Source: Monilinia fructicola
Taxonomy: Eukaryota; Ascomycota; Leotiomycetes; Helotiales; Sclerotiniaceae
DNA length: 64,000 nucleotides
Direction: 5' to 3'
NCBI GenBank assembly: GCA_008692225.1
Contig: VICG01000006.1
Coordinates: forward strand, 2,538,482-2,602,481
Position 1 is the stretch's first letter; each line of letters starts with the position of its first letter. Position numbers and translations under genes: made by a program. Under the pieces are notes generated by a model. The model was not told the DNA's origin, searched no databases, and saw only the letters and a program-made list of their open reading frames with translations. Positions 13,115 through 24,661 of this stretch are shown piece by piece.

Positions 13115-13153
13115 CGAGCGCAGCGAGCTAGGGGGGTTGGGGGCTAGCCCCCA
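13115..13153. repeat. GC-rich palindromic core related to the 60.4-kb MITE
   Basis: Contains CGAGCGCAGCGAGC followed by a G-rich stretch and the perfect 14-bp palindrome GGGGGCTAGCCCCC (13139-13152). The reverse complement of the MITE centre at 60407-60452 aligns with it closely, differing largely by A/G transitions. The long MITE terminal arms are not seen here. Confidence 0.7.
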
Positions 13154-13229
13154 TATAGATTCGCATGTGTGCTCATCTAACTATCAGACTATCATCACCT
13201 CACATACAAATCGTTGGTACAGCTACCAA

Positions 13230-14187
13230 TCAAATCTTGTATTTAGATCCTTTCGACTCCTCTCCTTGAAACTGTTCTTCAATACTGATATCTTGGTATT
13301 CTCTCAAGTTTGAACTATCCAACATCTCCATGATACTGTGTACATGATTACATGATAGATAGAGATTTCGAGATGTTCGACGCTGTCCTCGATGGATTCG
13401 CGGTATCGGAAAGTGATGAAATGGGTCAAAAAGGACTGAGCTATCATTGACCATATTTCTCGAAACATTCAATCCTTGTGACGGTTCACTGATTCTATTG
13501 ATATAGACGTTAGAGTCTGAGAGGAAACCCCTACCGCCAGTCGAATTCAGCCTATTCAAAATGTCGTTCGAGTAATAATTAACTGGCAATCTGACATCTG
13601 GCAGACTTCAAGTTGTTACCTGTCATATTCTATTGATATCTGATATCCGGGATTTAGATCCATTTAATGGTAGACTGATAACCTCAAGACCTACAACAGG
13701 AATGTCGTATAGATGGATTACAGCCCGCGAGGCCAGGTGCTTACTGACAACTGACAGCGCTTACATGTATTTAAAGGAGGTGGATACCTCGGTTTAAATC
13801 CCTGAACGAAGATCAAAATAAGAACCTTGGAAAGGGATTGTTATCCAATAGCGATTGAAGGGTTAAAAGATTTTCGTTGTATCGTGAAGTGATGATAGGA
13901 AAAACTTACTACAGGGGACTAATCTGAAGGAGTCCACCCCCTTTGCTAAAGAAATCGAATCTCAAATTACAATCAACCACCGAACCAACTTCTTCCAGAT
14001 TCGTCGATGAATCGATCATTTCATTTGATTGCCAAATCTGAATTCTGATATTGCGAGGTGTTAAAAGACTTCTAAACCAAAGAAGGTCAACCAATCCTTG
14101 AGTCAGTTGAGACACCCGTTGAATCTCGGGGATAATTAGACGTTTTTGGAGGGTGGCCACTGGGAATCTCGTCCTTTTCAACAACAA
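13230..14187 (-). other. Two unassigned minus-strand open frames, possible gene or relic
   Basis: Frames at 14187-13909 (about 92 codons, starting at a TTG) and 13589-13230 (119 codons) could be exons of one gene. The first is followed by a good donor (GTAAGT at about 13903), but I found no acceptor that joins the two in phase. No family recognised. Chance open frames are possible. Confidence 0.2.
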
Positions 14188-14883
14188 TCAAACTAATCCA
14201 AGTGGAACAACATAACACTTTAATACTCTTGGAACCGATGGACAAGTTTGGAACCGGTTATCCCTACCGTGCAAAAAATGTAGAAGCGCCGTCTAATCAA
14301 TATGGGTATCTATCTCCGAGTTAACCCAAATTTATATTACCAAAGTGATAATATACAGTAACAGCGAATGTACCACATGTCATACCACCCCACCTCAATC
14401 TCCCGAACCCCCCATCTTCTACGCCAAATCTGAGAACCTCGGGAGTCTAGACAGTCAATTTATTTTCCTTCATCACATATCTTGATTCTTGATTGGAATT
14501 GGGTATGATCCAATTACCAAGACCCGTGGACCGCTTTGATTGGAGGCAGTGTCTGATCCGAGAAAAATTCACATGCAGGTACCAACGGTGATAATTAAGG
14601 AGATTTACTTTTTTAAATGATAGAGATTCAACTATGACTGGTCGGGTAAACTAGAATCTTCTTAGCCGAATGAGCCGAGTCAACGATCGTCTAATCCCTG
14701 GTCCGTCATCAAGGATTAGATTCAGGGGTATTGCCAATTTGCCGTCATACCAAAGGCTTTTTCATTTGCAATACATGTCGCTTACACTTCCTTCCACGCG
14801 CCACTGTTTCCAATATACAAACGGAGAGATGAATAGATTAATTGAAAACTCTAGACGATTACCATGGGGTATTGATATGTCTT

Positions 14884-14889
14884 TATAAA
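14884..14889 (+). promoter_or_regulatory. TATA-box candidate for the GH45 gene
   Basis: TATAAA about 230 bases upstream of the endoglucanase ATG, followed by a C/T-rich leader, a common layout for strongly expressed fungal secreted-enzyme genes. Position only; no transcript data. Confidence 0.35.
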
Positions 14890-15118
14890 GCACTATCTCT
14901 CCATGGTAAGCATCTTCCTTTCTTTCCTCAAGCACATTTGCTCCTCACGTTCATTGTTGACCATCACGCTCTTTTCGAAAGCTTTCGCTCCTTTCATCTA
15001 CAGCTCCTAGTTGAGTTTATTCGCTCTTTTTCAGTACATCAAATATTCGGTCTGAGACCAAATCAAGTCAAGAACTTTTACATCTATCTACCATCTCAAT
15101 TTCCCAACGCAAATCAAG

Positions 15119-16269
15119 ATGCAGCTTCCAATGAAGACTCTTGTCGCCCTCCTCCCCTTCTTCCTTCAAGCCAATGCCCAAGCTAGCGGCTCTGGTACCA
15201 CCACACGTTACTGGGATTGCTGCAAGCCCTCCTGTGCTTGGTCTGACAAAGCCGTTCTTGCATCTGGCTCTAGCCCTGTCGGAACTTGCGATGTAAACAA
15301 CTCCCCTCTCTCCGACCCAACTGCCAATGCTGCTTCTGGATGCAATGGAGGAACTTCATACATGTGCTCAGACCAATCCCCTTGGGCTGTTACGGATGAT
15401 TTGGCATACGGTTATGCTGCTGTCAACATCGCTGGTGGAAGTGAAGCTTCTTGGTGCTGTGCATGCTACGAGTTGACCTTCACCAGCACTGCCCTTGCGG
15501 GTAAGAAGATGATTGTTCAAGCTACGTAAGTACTATTCATTTCTAGATAGCAATTGCCTATTTAGAGACCAAAGTGCTGATATTCTTTCGATGACAGCAA
15601 CACTGGTGGTGATCTCGGCTCCAACCAATTCGATCTCGCCATTCCAGGTGGAGGTGTCGGAATCTTCAACGGTAAGTTTTATATTTTTGTTCAACCACTC
15701 CAGCAGAAGCTAATATGATGAACCTAGGCTGCACCGCTGAGTTCGGAGCTCCCTCATCAGGATGGGGTGCACAATACGGAGGTGTCTCCTCCGCATCTTC
15801 TTGCAGCAGCTTCCCCACCGCTCTCCAACCAGGTTGCAACTTCAGATTCGGATGGTTCGAAGGTGCCGACAACCCAACAGTGGACTTCAAGCAAGTCGAG
15901 TGCCCAGCAGCATTAACCAAGAGCACCGGATGCAAGAGAGCCGACGATTCCAGCATGCCAGCTCCCGACGCATCAGGATCCGCCTCAGCTTCCCCTGCCG
16001 CCAGCACACCTGCCTCTTCCTCTCCAGCCCCAGCTTCAACCTCCGCAAGCTCTTCGCCCGCCCCCGTAGCACCAACCTCTACACCAGTTAGCTCACCAGC
16101 TGTTGCCCCAACTTCTGTCAAAACCTCTTCCACCTATGTTGCTCCCACTTCCGCTCCAGCCTCCACCCATACATCCACCACCAAGGCTCACAAGCACAGC
16201 TCAACCGCTGTTCCCCACCCAATCGCCTCCGTCGCCCCCGTAGACGACGACACATGCGACGCCGAGTAA
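15119..16269 (+). CDS. GH45 endo-beta-1,4-glucanase, secreted (three exons, 340 aa)
   Basis: Secreted plant-cell-wall enzyme that cleaves internal beta-1,4 bonds of cellulose with inversion. Exons are 15119-15525, 15598-15671 and 15728-16269; introns of 72 and 56 nt begin GTAAGT. A signal peptide covers about residues 1-20 (cleavage near ANA/QA). The GH45 signature [14 protein letters not shown] contains the catalytic base Asp33; [17 protein letters not shown] carries the expected acid, Asp148, and the neighbouring loop Asp141. Conserved cysteines and [10 protein letters not shown] are present. From about residue 225 it is a Ser/Thr/Pro/Ala-rich tail of about 110 residues ending DDDTCDAE, with no cellulose-binding CBM1 domain where a linker would normally lead to one. 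Frame intact; long antisense frames here come from the biased tail. Confidence 0.95.
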
Positions 16270-17196
16270 GTGCGAAAATTAGATGTTTAGATGAGGAGAG
16301 GCAGAGACGAAGATCAGCATGGGACGGGTAACCGTTCGCCAATGAAAAAGAGATACATGTTAAAGTTCTATTCTTGTAAATAAATTTCAACCGCAAATAA
16401 GATTTGCAAATTTTTTGTCACACCGTACAGCCTGTCATATTTTCTTATCTCCAACTGCCTCTGATCAAGCCAATCTAATTAGCCTCTGTGAACGATAATG
16501 ACAAAGCAATGACGAAGAAAAACAGAAACATCGATATTAAGCACATCCGTCCCGTCCCAATCCAATCCCAATCCCAATCCCTATCTCTATCCCTATCCCT
16601 ACTATACTGTATCCGCATCCCATCGGAAATTTATAAGCGCTGGACCGTTCATGCAAACAAATGTAAGAAATTTCCAGCATGACCCTGCATCCAAAAAACT
16701 CTGTTTATATCTTCATTCCAACCAGTCCACCCAGACCGGTTCCATTGTCAATATAAGATTGTATTTAGAGTTCCGTTCATCAAACATCTAGTACGCCAAG
16801 TATTGTCTGGCACATCAAAATATTGACCCGCATCACTTTATACTATGGACACTTTCGTTTGATCGGGTTAGACAAGCGTTACACTTCTTGTAAATGTTTA
16901 AGATGCCGGTGGATTTCATTTCATTCATTCATTTAGGTATTATTACCGGATTGGGAATTGTGACCGAGCTGGAGGCTATAAGTATGGATGATCATGGTAT
17001 GGGGGTTATGAATTATAATAAGGTGAAATGTTTGAAGACTGACTATATGAGATAAGCTGAAAAGTATAACCAGGTATCTCGAAATCTCATATTTTCGTTC
17101 GTGCGTTACAATCATTCTACTTCAATTAATTAATTGGCAAAAAGGATATTCCACAACATGCCAACGCCAATTCCCTTCAACAAGACTCCAAGTTCT
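16270..17196. other. Intergenic between convergent GH45 and ESA1 genes
   Basis: About 930 bases of 3' flanks. A short TCCCAA/TCCCTA-type simple repeat lies at about 16555-16605. No gene recognised. Confidence 0.5.
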
Positions 17197-18905
17197 CTAC
17201 CAACCCCAAGTTTTTTCCATCTTTGCCGGTTTCCAAACAATTTTTTGAGGATCAATCACCCTCTTCGGCTTTGTCTTCTGTCTTTCCCTCATCGCTTCAT
17301 GCTTCTTGACCAGTGCCGTTGGTAAAACCATCTTGTGTTCTCCCTTGTGATAAACCTGCATCTTCAAAGCCTGCAAGGTATGTTCCACATCTAACGTCGT
17401 CATATTAAGCTTTTGCGACAACCCATCAATACTAATCCTTTCGTCCTTTTCATTGTGAGCCAGGAGTTCCTCAACGATGCGCTCTGTCCAGTATTGTCGA
17501 TACGAAAGGAGACCGAGATCAGAAAGGGGCTTTTCGGGCGAGCCGAGTTTCCCTTCGATTTTAGAAAGTTCATAGGAAAAATTGATGAGAAGACGACCAT
17601 AACCTTTACGTTGGTATTGCGGAAGGGTCAGAATACAAGCTACGTTGTAGTTATCTTGACTCTCCTTCTCTTTCGAGAAATACCCTACTAAATGAAAACC
17701 TTTCTCATCTCGTGAACACATAACATAGAACAAGAAAGGATCCACGTCATAGTAGAGAGTTTTATGATCGAGAAACATTTTGGAAAGGAGACACAAGTTT
17801 CGACACCAAGTTCGTTGACGGCGACCATCGATTTCAAAAAAGGAAACATAGTCATCCCGATAGATTTCATTTCCGGGAGGATGCTGTAATGTACACTTGT
17901 GACGGTGACGAGTAAATGATTTAAGGTCTCCGTAATAGGATAAACAGAATTCACAGATGTACATGAGATCCTCTTGAGTAAAAATTTCCGGGTAAGGGGA
18001 AAAATACCAAGGATAGAGGTCGAATTTACCGAATTGAACTTTGGATATATTTCGAATACGTGATATTTCCGCTTGGTTTTGAGTCATGGAACCTCCAGTT
18101 CGTAACTTTTCGATTTCTTCTTCTCGACTGAAATGCTGAGCTGGTTCATTTTTCGCATTCGCTGCTTCAGCTGCGGCTTCATCGACATCCATAGGGTCAT
18201 TGGCTTCAGGAGTAGCATCAAGATCCAATGCCATGGTAAGCTTTGCATCTCCATCAGCATCAGCATCTGGAGTCTGTCCTTGAGATTCCGCAAAATCTGT
18301 CCATGGATGAGCATTTGAACCGGATTCTGAAACTACAGAGTCTTCTCTTTTGCTTGCTGGAGCTGCACGTTTTTTGATTTTTCTTATTAGCAGCGGTAGT
18401 CTTTTTTCCAGCTGGAGCAGCTTTAGATTTATCCTTTGGTTTCTCTGGAGCGGGCCATTCAACATCTTGAGTGAAGTCTATTCGAATGGCTTGAACCCAT
18501 TCATCTAAACGTTTATTGAAATTGTCAAAATTGCAGTAAAATTGACGACCACTTTTTGTCTCTTTTATACTTAAGATTTCTGCTCTTCTAAGTGCACCAT
18601 CCTAGAAATAAAATCAGTAGGGAAGAAGAAATAAAGAAGATTGATATTGAATGTTGAAGTTACGATACACATGTCATGTAAATATGTATGTATATTCGCA
18701 TGATTGTAATATTACTAACCTTTTGTACCATAGCAATACATCCCACCCTACAATCACAAATTAGTTAGTACCTCTTCATCTTGCGACGACGAGCTTTATC
18801 ATTGACTAAAATTCAAACTCACTTCAAAGTATCAATTGTCGCTTTACTCTTCGGCTTTTGTATTGCGGTTCCTGAATTATCTTTATCTTGTGATGGACCT
18901 GTCAT
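17197..18905 (-). CDS. esa1: MYST histone acetyltransferase ESA1/Tip60, with one frame break
   Basis: Catalytic subunit of the NuA4 complex, acetylating histone H4/H2A in the nucleus. Exons are 18905-18823, 18747-18720 and 18601-17197; introns of 75 and 118 nt. The N-terminal chromo barrel is recognisable ([19 protein letters not shown], then [17 protein letters not shown]). A linker with acidic stretches follows, then the MYST domain with zinc finger [21 protein letters not shown] and the acetyl-CoA loop [19 protein letters not shown]. It ends KTWGW. The frame changes in the lysine-rich linker around 18370-18382: reading one A fewer in the A5 or A6 run (T on the plus strand) restores a continuous 504-residue protein of normal length. 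No intron with matching phase explains it. Divergent from REX4 across 512 bp. Confidence 0.92.
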
Positions 18906-19339
18906 GATGAATTTTATCAGATTTCCGATGAATATGAATATGTTTTAATTTTTATTTGATTTAATATCGTAGATTCGTGATTTGTGGTGGTTGGCGGTGA
19001 TGTTGACGTTGATGTTGATGATGTTGATGTTGTGTTGATTGATTCTGGAGATGGACGGAGAGGTGATGGCGACTTGAATAATCAATAAGTGACAAGGCTA
19101 GAAAATTGATTGTTGGCAAATTGGACCCGTGGACGTAGATAGATTTATCAATAAGGTTAGCGTGCAAATTGGTTGTCAGCCTTGCCTTATCGCCCAGAGA
19201 TTTTTCTTCTAGTAAGGTCAAGGTTAAATACCAAATTCTCGCTCGACATTTTATTTCTATACTAATTACCTAGTACCTTTACATAGGTAGTAATAATAAA
19301 TATATCAACATCAACAACAACATCATCATCATCATCATC

Positions 19340-19372
<33 letters not shown>

Positions 19373-19417
19373 AACAATAACAATAACGACGACGACGGAA
19401 CATGCAAACTCAAAATT
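18906..19417. promoter_or_regulatory. Divergent ESA1-REX4 promoter region with CAA/CAT microsatellite
   Basis: A 512-bp spacer between two divergent start codons, so it should contain both promoters. It holds a CAN-type triplet repeat (about 19307-19389, CAA with CAT) just upstream of the REX4 ATG and a GTT/GAT-rich stretch near 18985-19030. No TATA box stands out. Confidence 0.5.
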
Positions 19418-20422
19418 ATGGCGCCTGTTTTATCTAGTAATTGGAAGACCCTACAAGCTACATTGAAGAAGAACCCAAACCCAGATTCGCCTGCCATAAA
19501 AAGAAAAGCAACCGAACCGTCGGAAAGAACAAAAGATAGCATCGCCAAGCGCAGAAGGCTGGAAGGAAATACAACCAAGTCCCATCCATTCGCCAACGCA
19601 AAGGGAGCAACGAAGAAGAGCAAGATGGGTGGAATGGGGAGTTCACCTGTTTTGGAATCGCAAGATGTAGATATACCGCTTCCTAAAAATGCTCCTTCTG
19701 CGTCTCTAGCACTTTGGGCAGAGGATAATGACATTTCGGCTAAAGATCTTGCGGAGGCTTATGGAGGAGGGCTGAAGGATACCACGATTCAGGGTACGCG
19801 AGCGGATGTTATCAATGGGGGACTGTCAGAAGATGTCGAGATAGGAAAATACATTGGTATTGATTGTGAAATGGTAGGTGTTGGAGGTGTCGAGGATAGA
19901 TCAGTATTGGCTCGAGTCAGTATTGTCAATTTCCACGGCACACAGATATACGATTCATTTGTCCGACCTAAGGAATTCGTTACGGATTGGAGGACCCATG
20001 TATCTGGTGTTTCGACGAAGAACATGGCGACAGCAAGGGAATTCGATGAGGTGCAGAAAGACGTTTCCGAAATTTTGAAAGGGAGAATACTGGTTGGACA
20101 TGCGATCAAGAATGACTTGGACGCTATGATGTTAAACCATCCTAAGAGGGATATACGCGATACGTCGAAGTTTTCAGCCTTTAGGAAATATAGTAACGGC
20201 AGGACGCCGAGTTTGAAGAAGTTGGCGAAAGAGATCTTGGGGGTGGATATTCAAGGTGGTGAACATTCTAGTATCGAGGACGCCAGAGCAACTATACTTT
20301 TGTTTAGGAAACATAAATCCGCTTTCGATATTGAACATGCGAAGCATAATCCACCAACGTCTGGTGTATCATCGAAGTCCAAGTCAAACAACAAGAAGAA
20401 GAAGAAGAAAGGCAAACGTTGA
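19418..20422 (+). CDS. rex4: RNA exonuclease REX4 (DEDDh family, 334 aa)
   Basis: 3'-5' exoribonuclease of the nucleolus implicated in rRNA processing. Single exon. The first ~140 residues are basic and Ser/Lys-rich (nuclear-type). The exonuclease domain begins IGIDCEMVGVG, giving catalytic Asp149 and Glu151; LVGHAIKNDLDAM supplies the second Asp, and HSSIEDARATILLF supplies the His and last Asp. The C-terminus is a lysine-rich tail (KKKKKKGKR). Length and domain order match fungal REX4. Upstream is a triplet repeat in the presumed 5' UTR; frame intact. Confidence 0.93.
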   Translation: MAPVLSSNWKTLQATLKKNPNPDSPAIKRKATEPSERTKDSIAKRRRLEGNTTKSHPFANAKGATKKSKMGGMGSSPVLESQDVDIPLPKNAPSASLALWAEDNDISAKDLAEAYGGGLKDTTIQGTRADVINGGLSEDVEIGKYIGIDCEMVGVGGVEDRSVLARVSIVNFHGTQIYDSFVRPKEFVTDWRTHVSGVSTKNMATAREFDEVQKDVSEILKGRILVGHAIKNDLDAMMLNHPKRDIRDTSKFSAFRKYSNGRTPSLKKLAKEILGVDIQGGEHSSIEDARATILLFRKHKSAFDIEHAKHNPPTSGVSSKSKSNNKKKKKKGKR

Positions 20423-20865
20423 GGGAATACTGAGAGTCAATGCAACTCAACCATAGCAGTCGCTCTCCCGGTTTTTCTTTATGCATTATTCAATAAGACT
20501 CTTGTCGAAGGAATTATCTGATATTCGAGGGAATTGGGAGTTTTGTTGGCGTTACGGAAGACATGCTTGGCACTTGAGCGTCGCATTCACAATTCATGGA
20601 ACCTCTTAACGAGTCACCAATAGTACAATTATGTTTCAAACCACCAACGACGTGACTGAGAGCAGGAAGAAAAGCCACTACTAATATATATTATACTATG
20701 AATTACCCACAAAGACGTCCTTGGGTCTATATGGTCTACACACTGCCACCTTGATGCAGTATTCATGACTTTCAGAAATTGAGAGGAGAAATACGTTACC
20801 CCGTCATCCATTGACCCCAGGCGGCTCTGGAAAGAAACTCTACCAATATGAGTCAAAAATCGAAA
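20423..20865. other. Intergenic between convergent REX4 and CFA-synthase genes
   Basis: About 440 bases; 3' flanks only. Nothing else recognised. Confidence 0.5.
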
Positions 20866-22427
20866 TTACAGGGGAATACCATCCATCAATTCTAGTGCTC
20901 CTTCTCTACCAACCGTGATTATTGCATCCCCGAGTGTTTTTGTCGCAAAACCTGCTTCGCAATATGTGAAGTAGTACTGGGTGAACATGTTAGCGCATGT
21001 GATTTTGTGTCAAGAATAGTGCCAGGAGAGATACGTACCTCCCACTTCTTTCTGAATACTTCTACCTCTTTCTCGCCCATCCCTTCATGCTCTGCCATCA
21101 AGGCAGGTCGAATCCTTGACTCAAAGTTTGTTAGGAATTTCTCTTTCCACAATCGCAATGTCTTCGCATAATGACCTCCAATGTTCTCCACCTTTTCAAC
21201 CACTAAAGTACCCTCTGAGGCTTTAGAGATATTATCAATTAGTTGGGTAATAGAGGGAAGGTGACCGCCTGGGAAGATGTATTTTCTAATGAAGTCCTCG
21301 CCTTTCGCATACGCTTCATATCTACCTTCTGGCATGGTGATGCATTGAAATACAGCAATTCCATCTGGCTTCAATAGACGATGTATGCAAGAGAAATATG
21401 TTTCGAGATATTCTGCACCAACAGCTTCGAGCATCTCGATGGAGATGATTTTATCATACGGCTGTCTTGGAATAGGGAGTGCCCGATAATCCATAAGCTT
21501 CACTTCGATCTTATCCGCGAAACCGGCGGCAAAAATGCGCTTTTCTGCTAATGCCTTCTGTTCAACAGATAGCGTCAAACTGGTTACACGGCATCCCGTC
21601 CGCCTGACAGCTTGAATGGCAAAGGAGCCCCACCCAGTCCCAATTTCTAATACATGATCTGATGGCTTGATTCGTGCTCCGTCTATGAATCGATCGAGTT
21701 TCGTCCTTTGGGCATCTTCAAGGGTTTCCTCTTCGAATTCGGACGCGCTTGAAATTGGTTTCCATATTGGACATGAGTATGTCATATCTTCGGAGAGGAA
21801 TGCGGCAAACATTTCATTGGAGATATCATAGTGCGCAGAGACATTTAGGAGGGAATTGGATAGGGTATTTGTACTTCGGGCGAGACCAGTAATTGTGGCT
21901 GCGATTGAGGAGGTTAAGGTTGTGGCGTTTGCCAGTTGGTTCCGATTTTGAATAAATAACTATGGAGGGAAACATTAGTATGAAATCCTCAAGATTGGGA
22001 AAGAGCATTGGGACCATACCTCGAAGAATCCAGTCAAATCATCGCACTCCACCTCTCCTAACATGTACGACTCCGCGAAACCCATATCCGCAAACAAAAA
22101 TAAGCGGACCCAAAATGCTTGATTGATGACCCTCAATTCTATCTTTCTTGCTGCACCAGCTTTCCTCGAGAAATAATGCCCATTGACGCCGTTGACGCCA
22201 TTGGTCTTGTGATCCTTCACAATCTTCGCCCCATAACATATTGTTTTCCCAGTCTCTGCATCAGTAACAAGCAGCGTACCACGCTCAATTCGCCCGAACA
22301 ATGAAGTGACGGCAGCTTTTGAGACGGCAAGGGCAGGACCCCAAGTCAAACCACCAATTGTACTTTTTAGATAATCGGCGCTTTTCGTGATGGGCGCAGT
22401 GACGGCATTAGGAAGGTAGGAAGCCAT
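20866..22427 (-). CDS. Cyclopropane-fatty-acyl-phospholipid synthase-type SAM methyltransferase (three exons, 479 aa)
   Basis: Transfers a methylene or methyl group from S-adenosylmethionine to unsaturated acyl chains of phospholipids. Exons are 22427-22020, 21959-21039 and 20976-20866; introns of 60 and 62 nt begin GTATGG and GTACGT, all in phase. Motifs are the SAM-binding VLEIGTGWGSFAIQA, SIEMLEAVG, the family block HYDISNEMFAAFLSEDMTYSCP and the ending KKWEYYFTYCEAGFATKTLGD with its conserved Tyr/Cys. The N-terminal ~180 residues match the accessory lipid-binding part of this family. The exact product (cyclopropane or methyl-branched fatty acid) cannot be told from sequence. Frame intact. 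Confidence 0.92.
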
Positions 22428-23401
22428 TGTTGTGACTTGAAAACAGAGCTTGGTTGAGAAGATTAGAACAAGAAATTCTAGTGAATTATTGTATTGACGA
22501 CCTGCGCGTAGGAAAAGGGTGGACTAAATGTCCAATTAGAAAGATAAAAAGATGAAGGAAGAGAAAGCTGTTCACTTGGATGAGGTAGATAGTTAAGTGC
22601 CGTGCGTTGAACGGACACACTTTTTTTGGTGTAGAAGCTCAATTAGCTATTCGCAAAGCTAGATCCTGAGCTTGGATCTGCGGAAAATCCCAAGTTCTTT
22701 TCCAATCACTTTGAATATGGAGTAACAGGAAAAGGATTGTCAAAGTGATAGGAAGGAATGATTGGATGTTTTGATCTCCGTCACTGTTATAGTATCACCA
22801 TAAGACAATATAATGAAACATGCGAAAAGAGAGACAGAGAGAGATAGAGGGAGGGAGGAAAAAAATAGTAATGCATACTTTATGGTTTCAGACGAAAAGA
22901 GACTAAAGTGTGAAAATCCCGGATGACGATGTTTCCCGAAAGACCGCAAAACCTTTAGTGCTTGAGTGCAAAGGAAGAGCTAGTATGAATATGGTTTAAG
23001 GAGGGGTCAGTAGTTCATGCGGGTGGTGGGCCCTGCGATTAGTTTACTTCATGGAGAGATCTGTGCTGGATATACAAGTACTGCTGTGGTATTTCATGTG
23101 CTTTGACTTTGGGATCTCGGACTTCCTGTTGAGTGAACGCGTTCGAGATGTTGGAAGGGGCAACGACTTGACTGGCAGAACTGAATGGTTTCCTTCTGTT
23201 GAGGTATGTGTATGTATGGCATCCGTACTGCCACAGCGGCGGCGGCGGAATGAGTTTTCTTTCATTGGCATGCATTGCATATTGTACAAGGAAGGAATAG
23301 GTATGTACAACATTGTATGTAGCATATATGGATGTGTACAGCAATTTCTAATATATGTTGTCATCAGTAAGTAGATCGGTCACCCTAGATACACGGCTGC
23401 T

Positions 23402-23608
23402 TAAGTAAGTGGGTAAGTAGGTAAGGAGGTAAGGAGGTAAGTAGGTAAGTAGGTAAGTAGGTAAGTAATTAAGTAGCAAGGAGCAAGGAGCAAGGAGCAA
23501 GGAGCAAGTAGCAAGTAGCAAGGAGCAAGTAGCAAGTAGCAAATAACAAGGAGCAAGTAGCAAGTAACAAGTAGCAAGTAGCAAATAACAAGTAGCAAGT
23601 AGCAAGTA
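23402..23608. repeat. Minisatellite switching from 8-bp to 7-bp period
   Basis: From 23402 to 23475 about nine units of GTAAGTAG (variants GTAAGGAG); from 23476 to 23608 exactly nineteen 7-bp units of GCAAGTA, GCAAGGA or close variants. The two blocks abut with no spacer. Confidence 0.9.
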
Positions 23609-24562
23609 CCTAGGTAGTAAGTTGCATCAATAAAAGAACACCAACCATATAATCTCACCCATTGCCACTTGCAAATAAGCAAAAATGCACATTGCACACT
23701 GCACACATATACAGTATGCGTATGGTATTTGGTATAAGGCTGAAGAAGAAAATGCCATCAACGGGCAGAAGATAACGAGAGAGATCAGATCTGAAACCAC
23801 CTGGTAAATGTGGTGTGGAAATCGGCTGAATGGGGCAGATGTCAAAAGTCTTGACATCATCAATTGGGCATTTGGATTAGTTTCCTTATTTAAGGTTATT
23901 ATCTCACTTTTCGACTTATTAATCCCATCTGTTTTTCATTTTCATATGGCATTTTTGTCTCATCCACCAAATGCACTGTGGGTGAAGTTGCAAATCGTAT
24001 AATTCTAATCATTGAGAATGGAATGGTATCAATCGCCATTTTTCGAAATAATAATTGAAGTGATGAATTTGTTGTTTGGGAAATCATTACAAGTATAATT
24101 ATGATTGGGTGCCTTGTTAATGTCTTTACTTGTAGATTGAGTGTAAATGGAAAGGCAGGGATGTGATTATGTAATCTAGTAGTAATCATGAGAATGCAGT
24201 AGTAGTCCATGAGTAATTAATTACCTACCTAGGTAGGTAGTTCTACAAGTAGTCCACTGGTGGTCTTAAGGTTGTAAGGGAGGGTTCTTTCTATATCTTT
24301 TCAAAAAACCGATTGACAATACCCCCAAGCCATCTTTTATAGATCGGGCAGAGAGAGAGAGAGATAATATCCGCGGATATACCTACCTAGGTAGGTACGG
24401 AGTATGTATACGGATAGGTAGGTATGCGGATAGGTAATCATGTATACGGATATTTGTATCGTATACCATACATATATCGTATGCCATATATCGTATACCA
24501 CATATCGTATACATCGATCCCATATATCCATCCGGATGAAAACGGAAAGTCTTGATTGCATA

Positions 24563-24661
24563 CCTGCCTAGTACCTGCCTAGTACCTGCCTAGTACCTAC
24601 CTGCCTGGTACCTACCTAGTACCTACCTACCTACCTACCTACCTACCTACCTACCTAGGTA
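24563..24661. repeat. ACCT/CCTGCCTAGT simple repeat
   Basis: Begins as four copies of CCTGCCTAGTA-like units, resolves into ACCT tetranucleotides and ends in the palindrome CCTAGG. Intergenic. Confidence 0.85.

Larger units (their letters stand above)
12334..15118. other. Intergenic with microsatellites and unassigned open frames
   Basis: About 2.8 kb. Holds TA/TG-rich simple repeats around 12711-12760, a TATG microsatellite (12951-12988), a GC-rich palindromic core (13115-13153), two weak minus-strand open frames (13230-14187, listed separately) and, at the right, the endoglucanase promoter and a pyrimidine-rich leader. Confidence 0.5.

Noticed and set aside
13740..13810. tRNA-like B-box (GGTTTAAATCCC) near 13792
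   Set aside because: No matching A-box, acceptor stem or clover-leaf could be built around it.
15666..16133. 155-codon minus-strand open frame antisense to the GH45 tail
   Set aside because: It exists because the GC-rich Ser/Pro/Ala repeats avoid stops on the other strand; the plus-strand product is a clear GH45 enzyme.
23402..23608. CRISPR-like repeat array
   Set aside because: Units are contiguous with no spacers, and the organism is eukaryotic.
23348..23706. Minus-strand frames over the 7/8-bp repeats giving Leu/Ala/Cys/Tyr repeats
   Set aside because: Translation of a minisatellite; no start context, family or splicing support.
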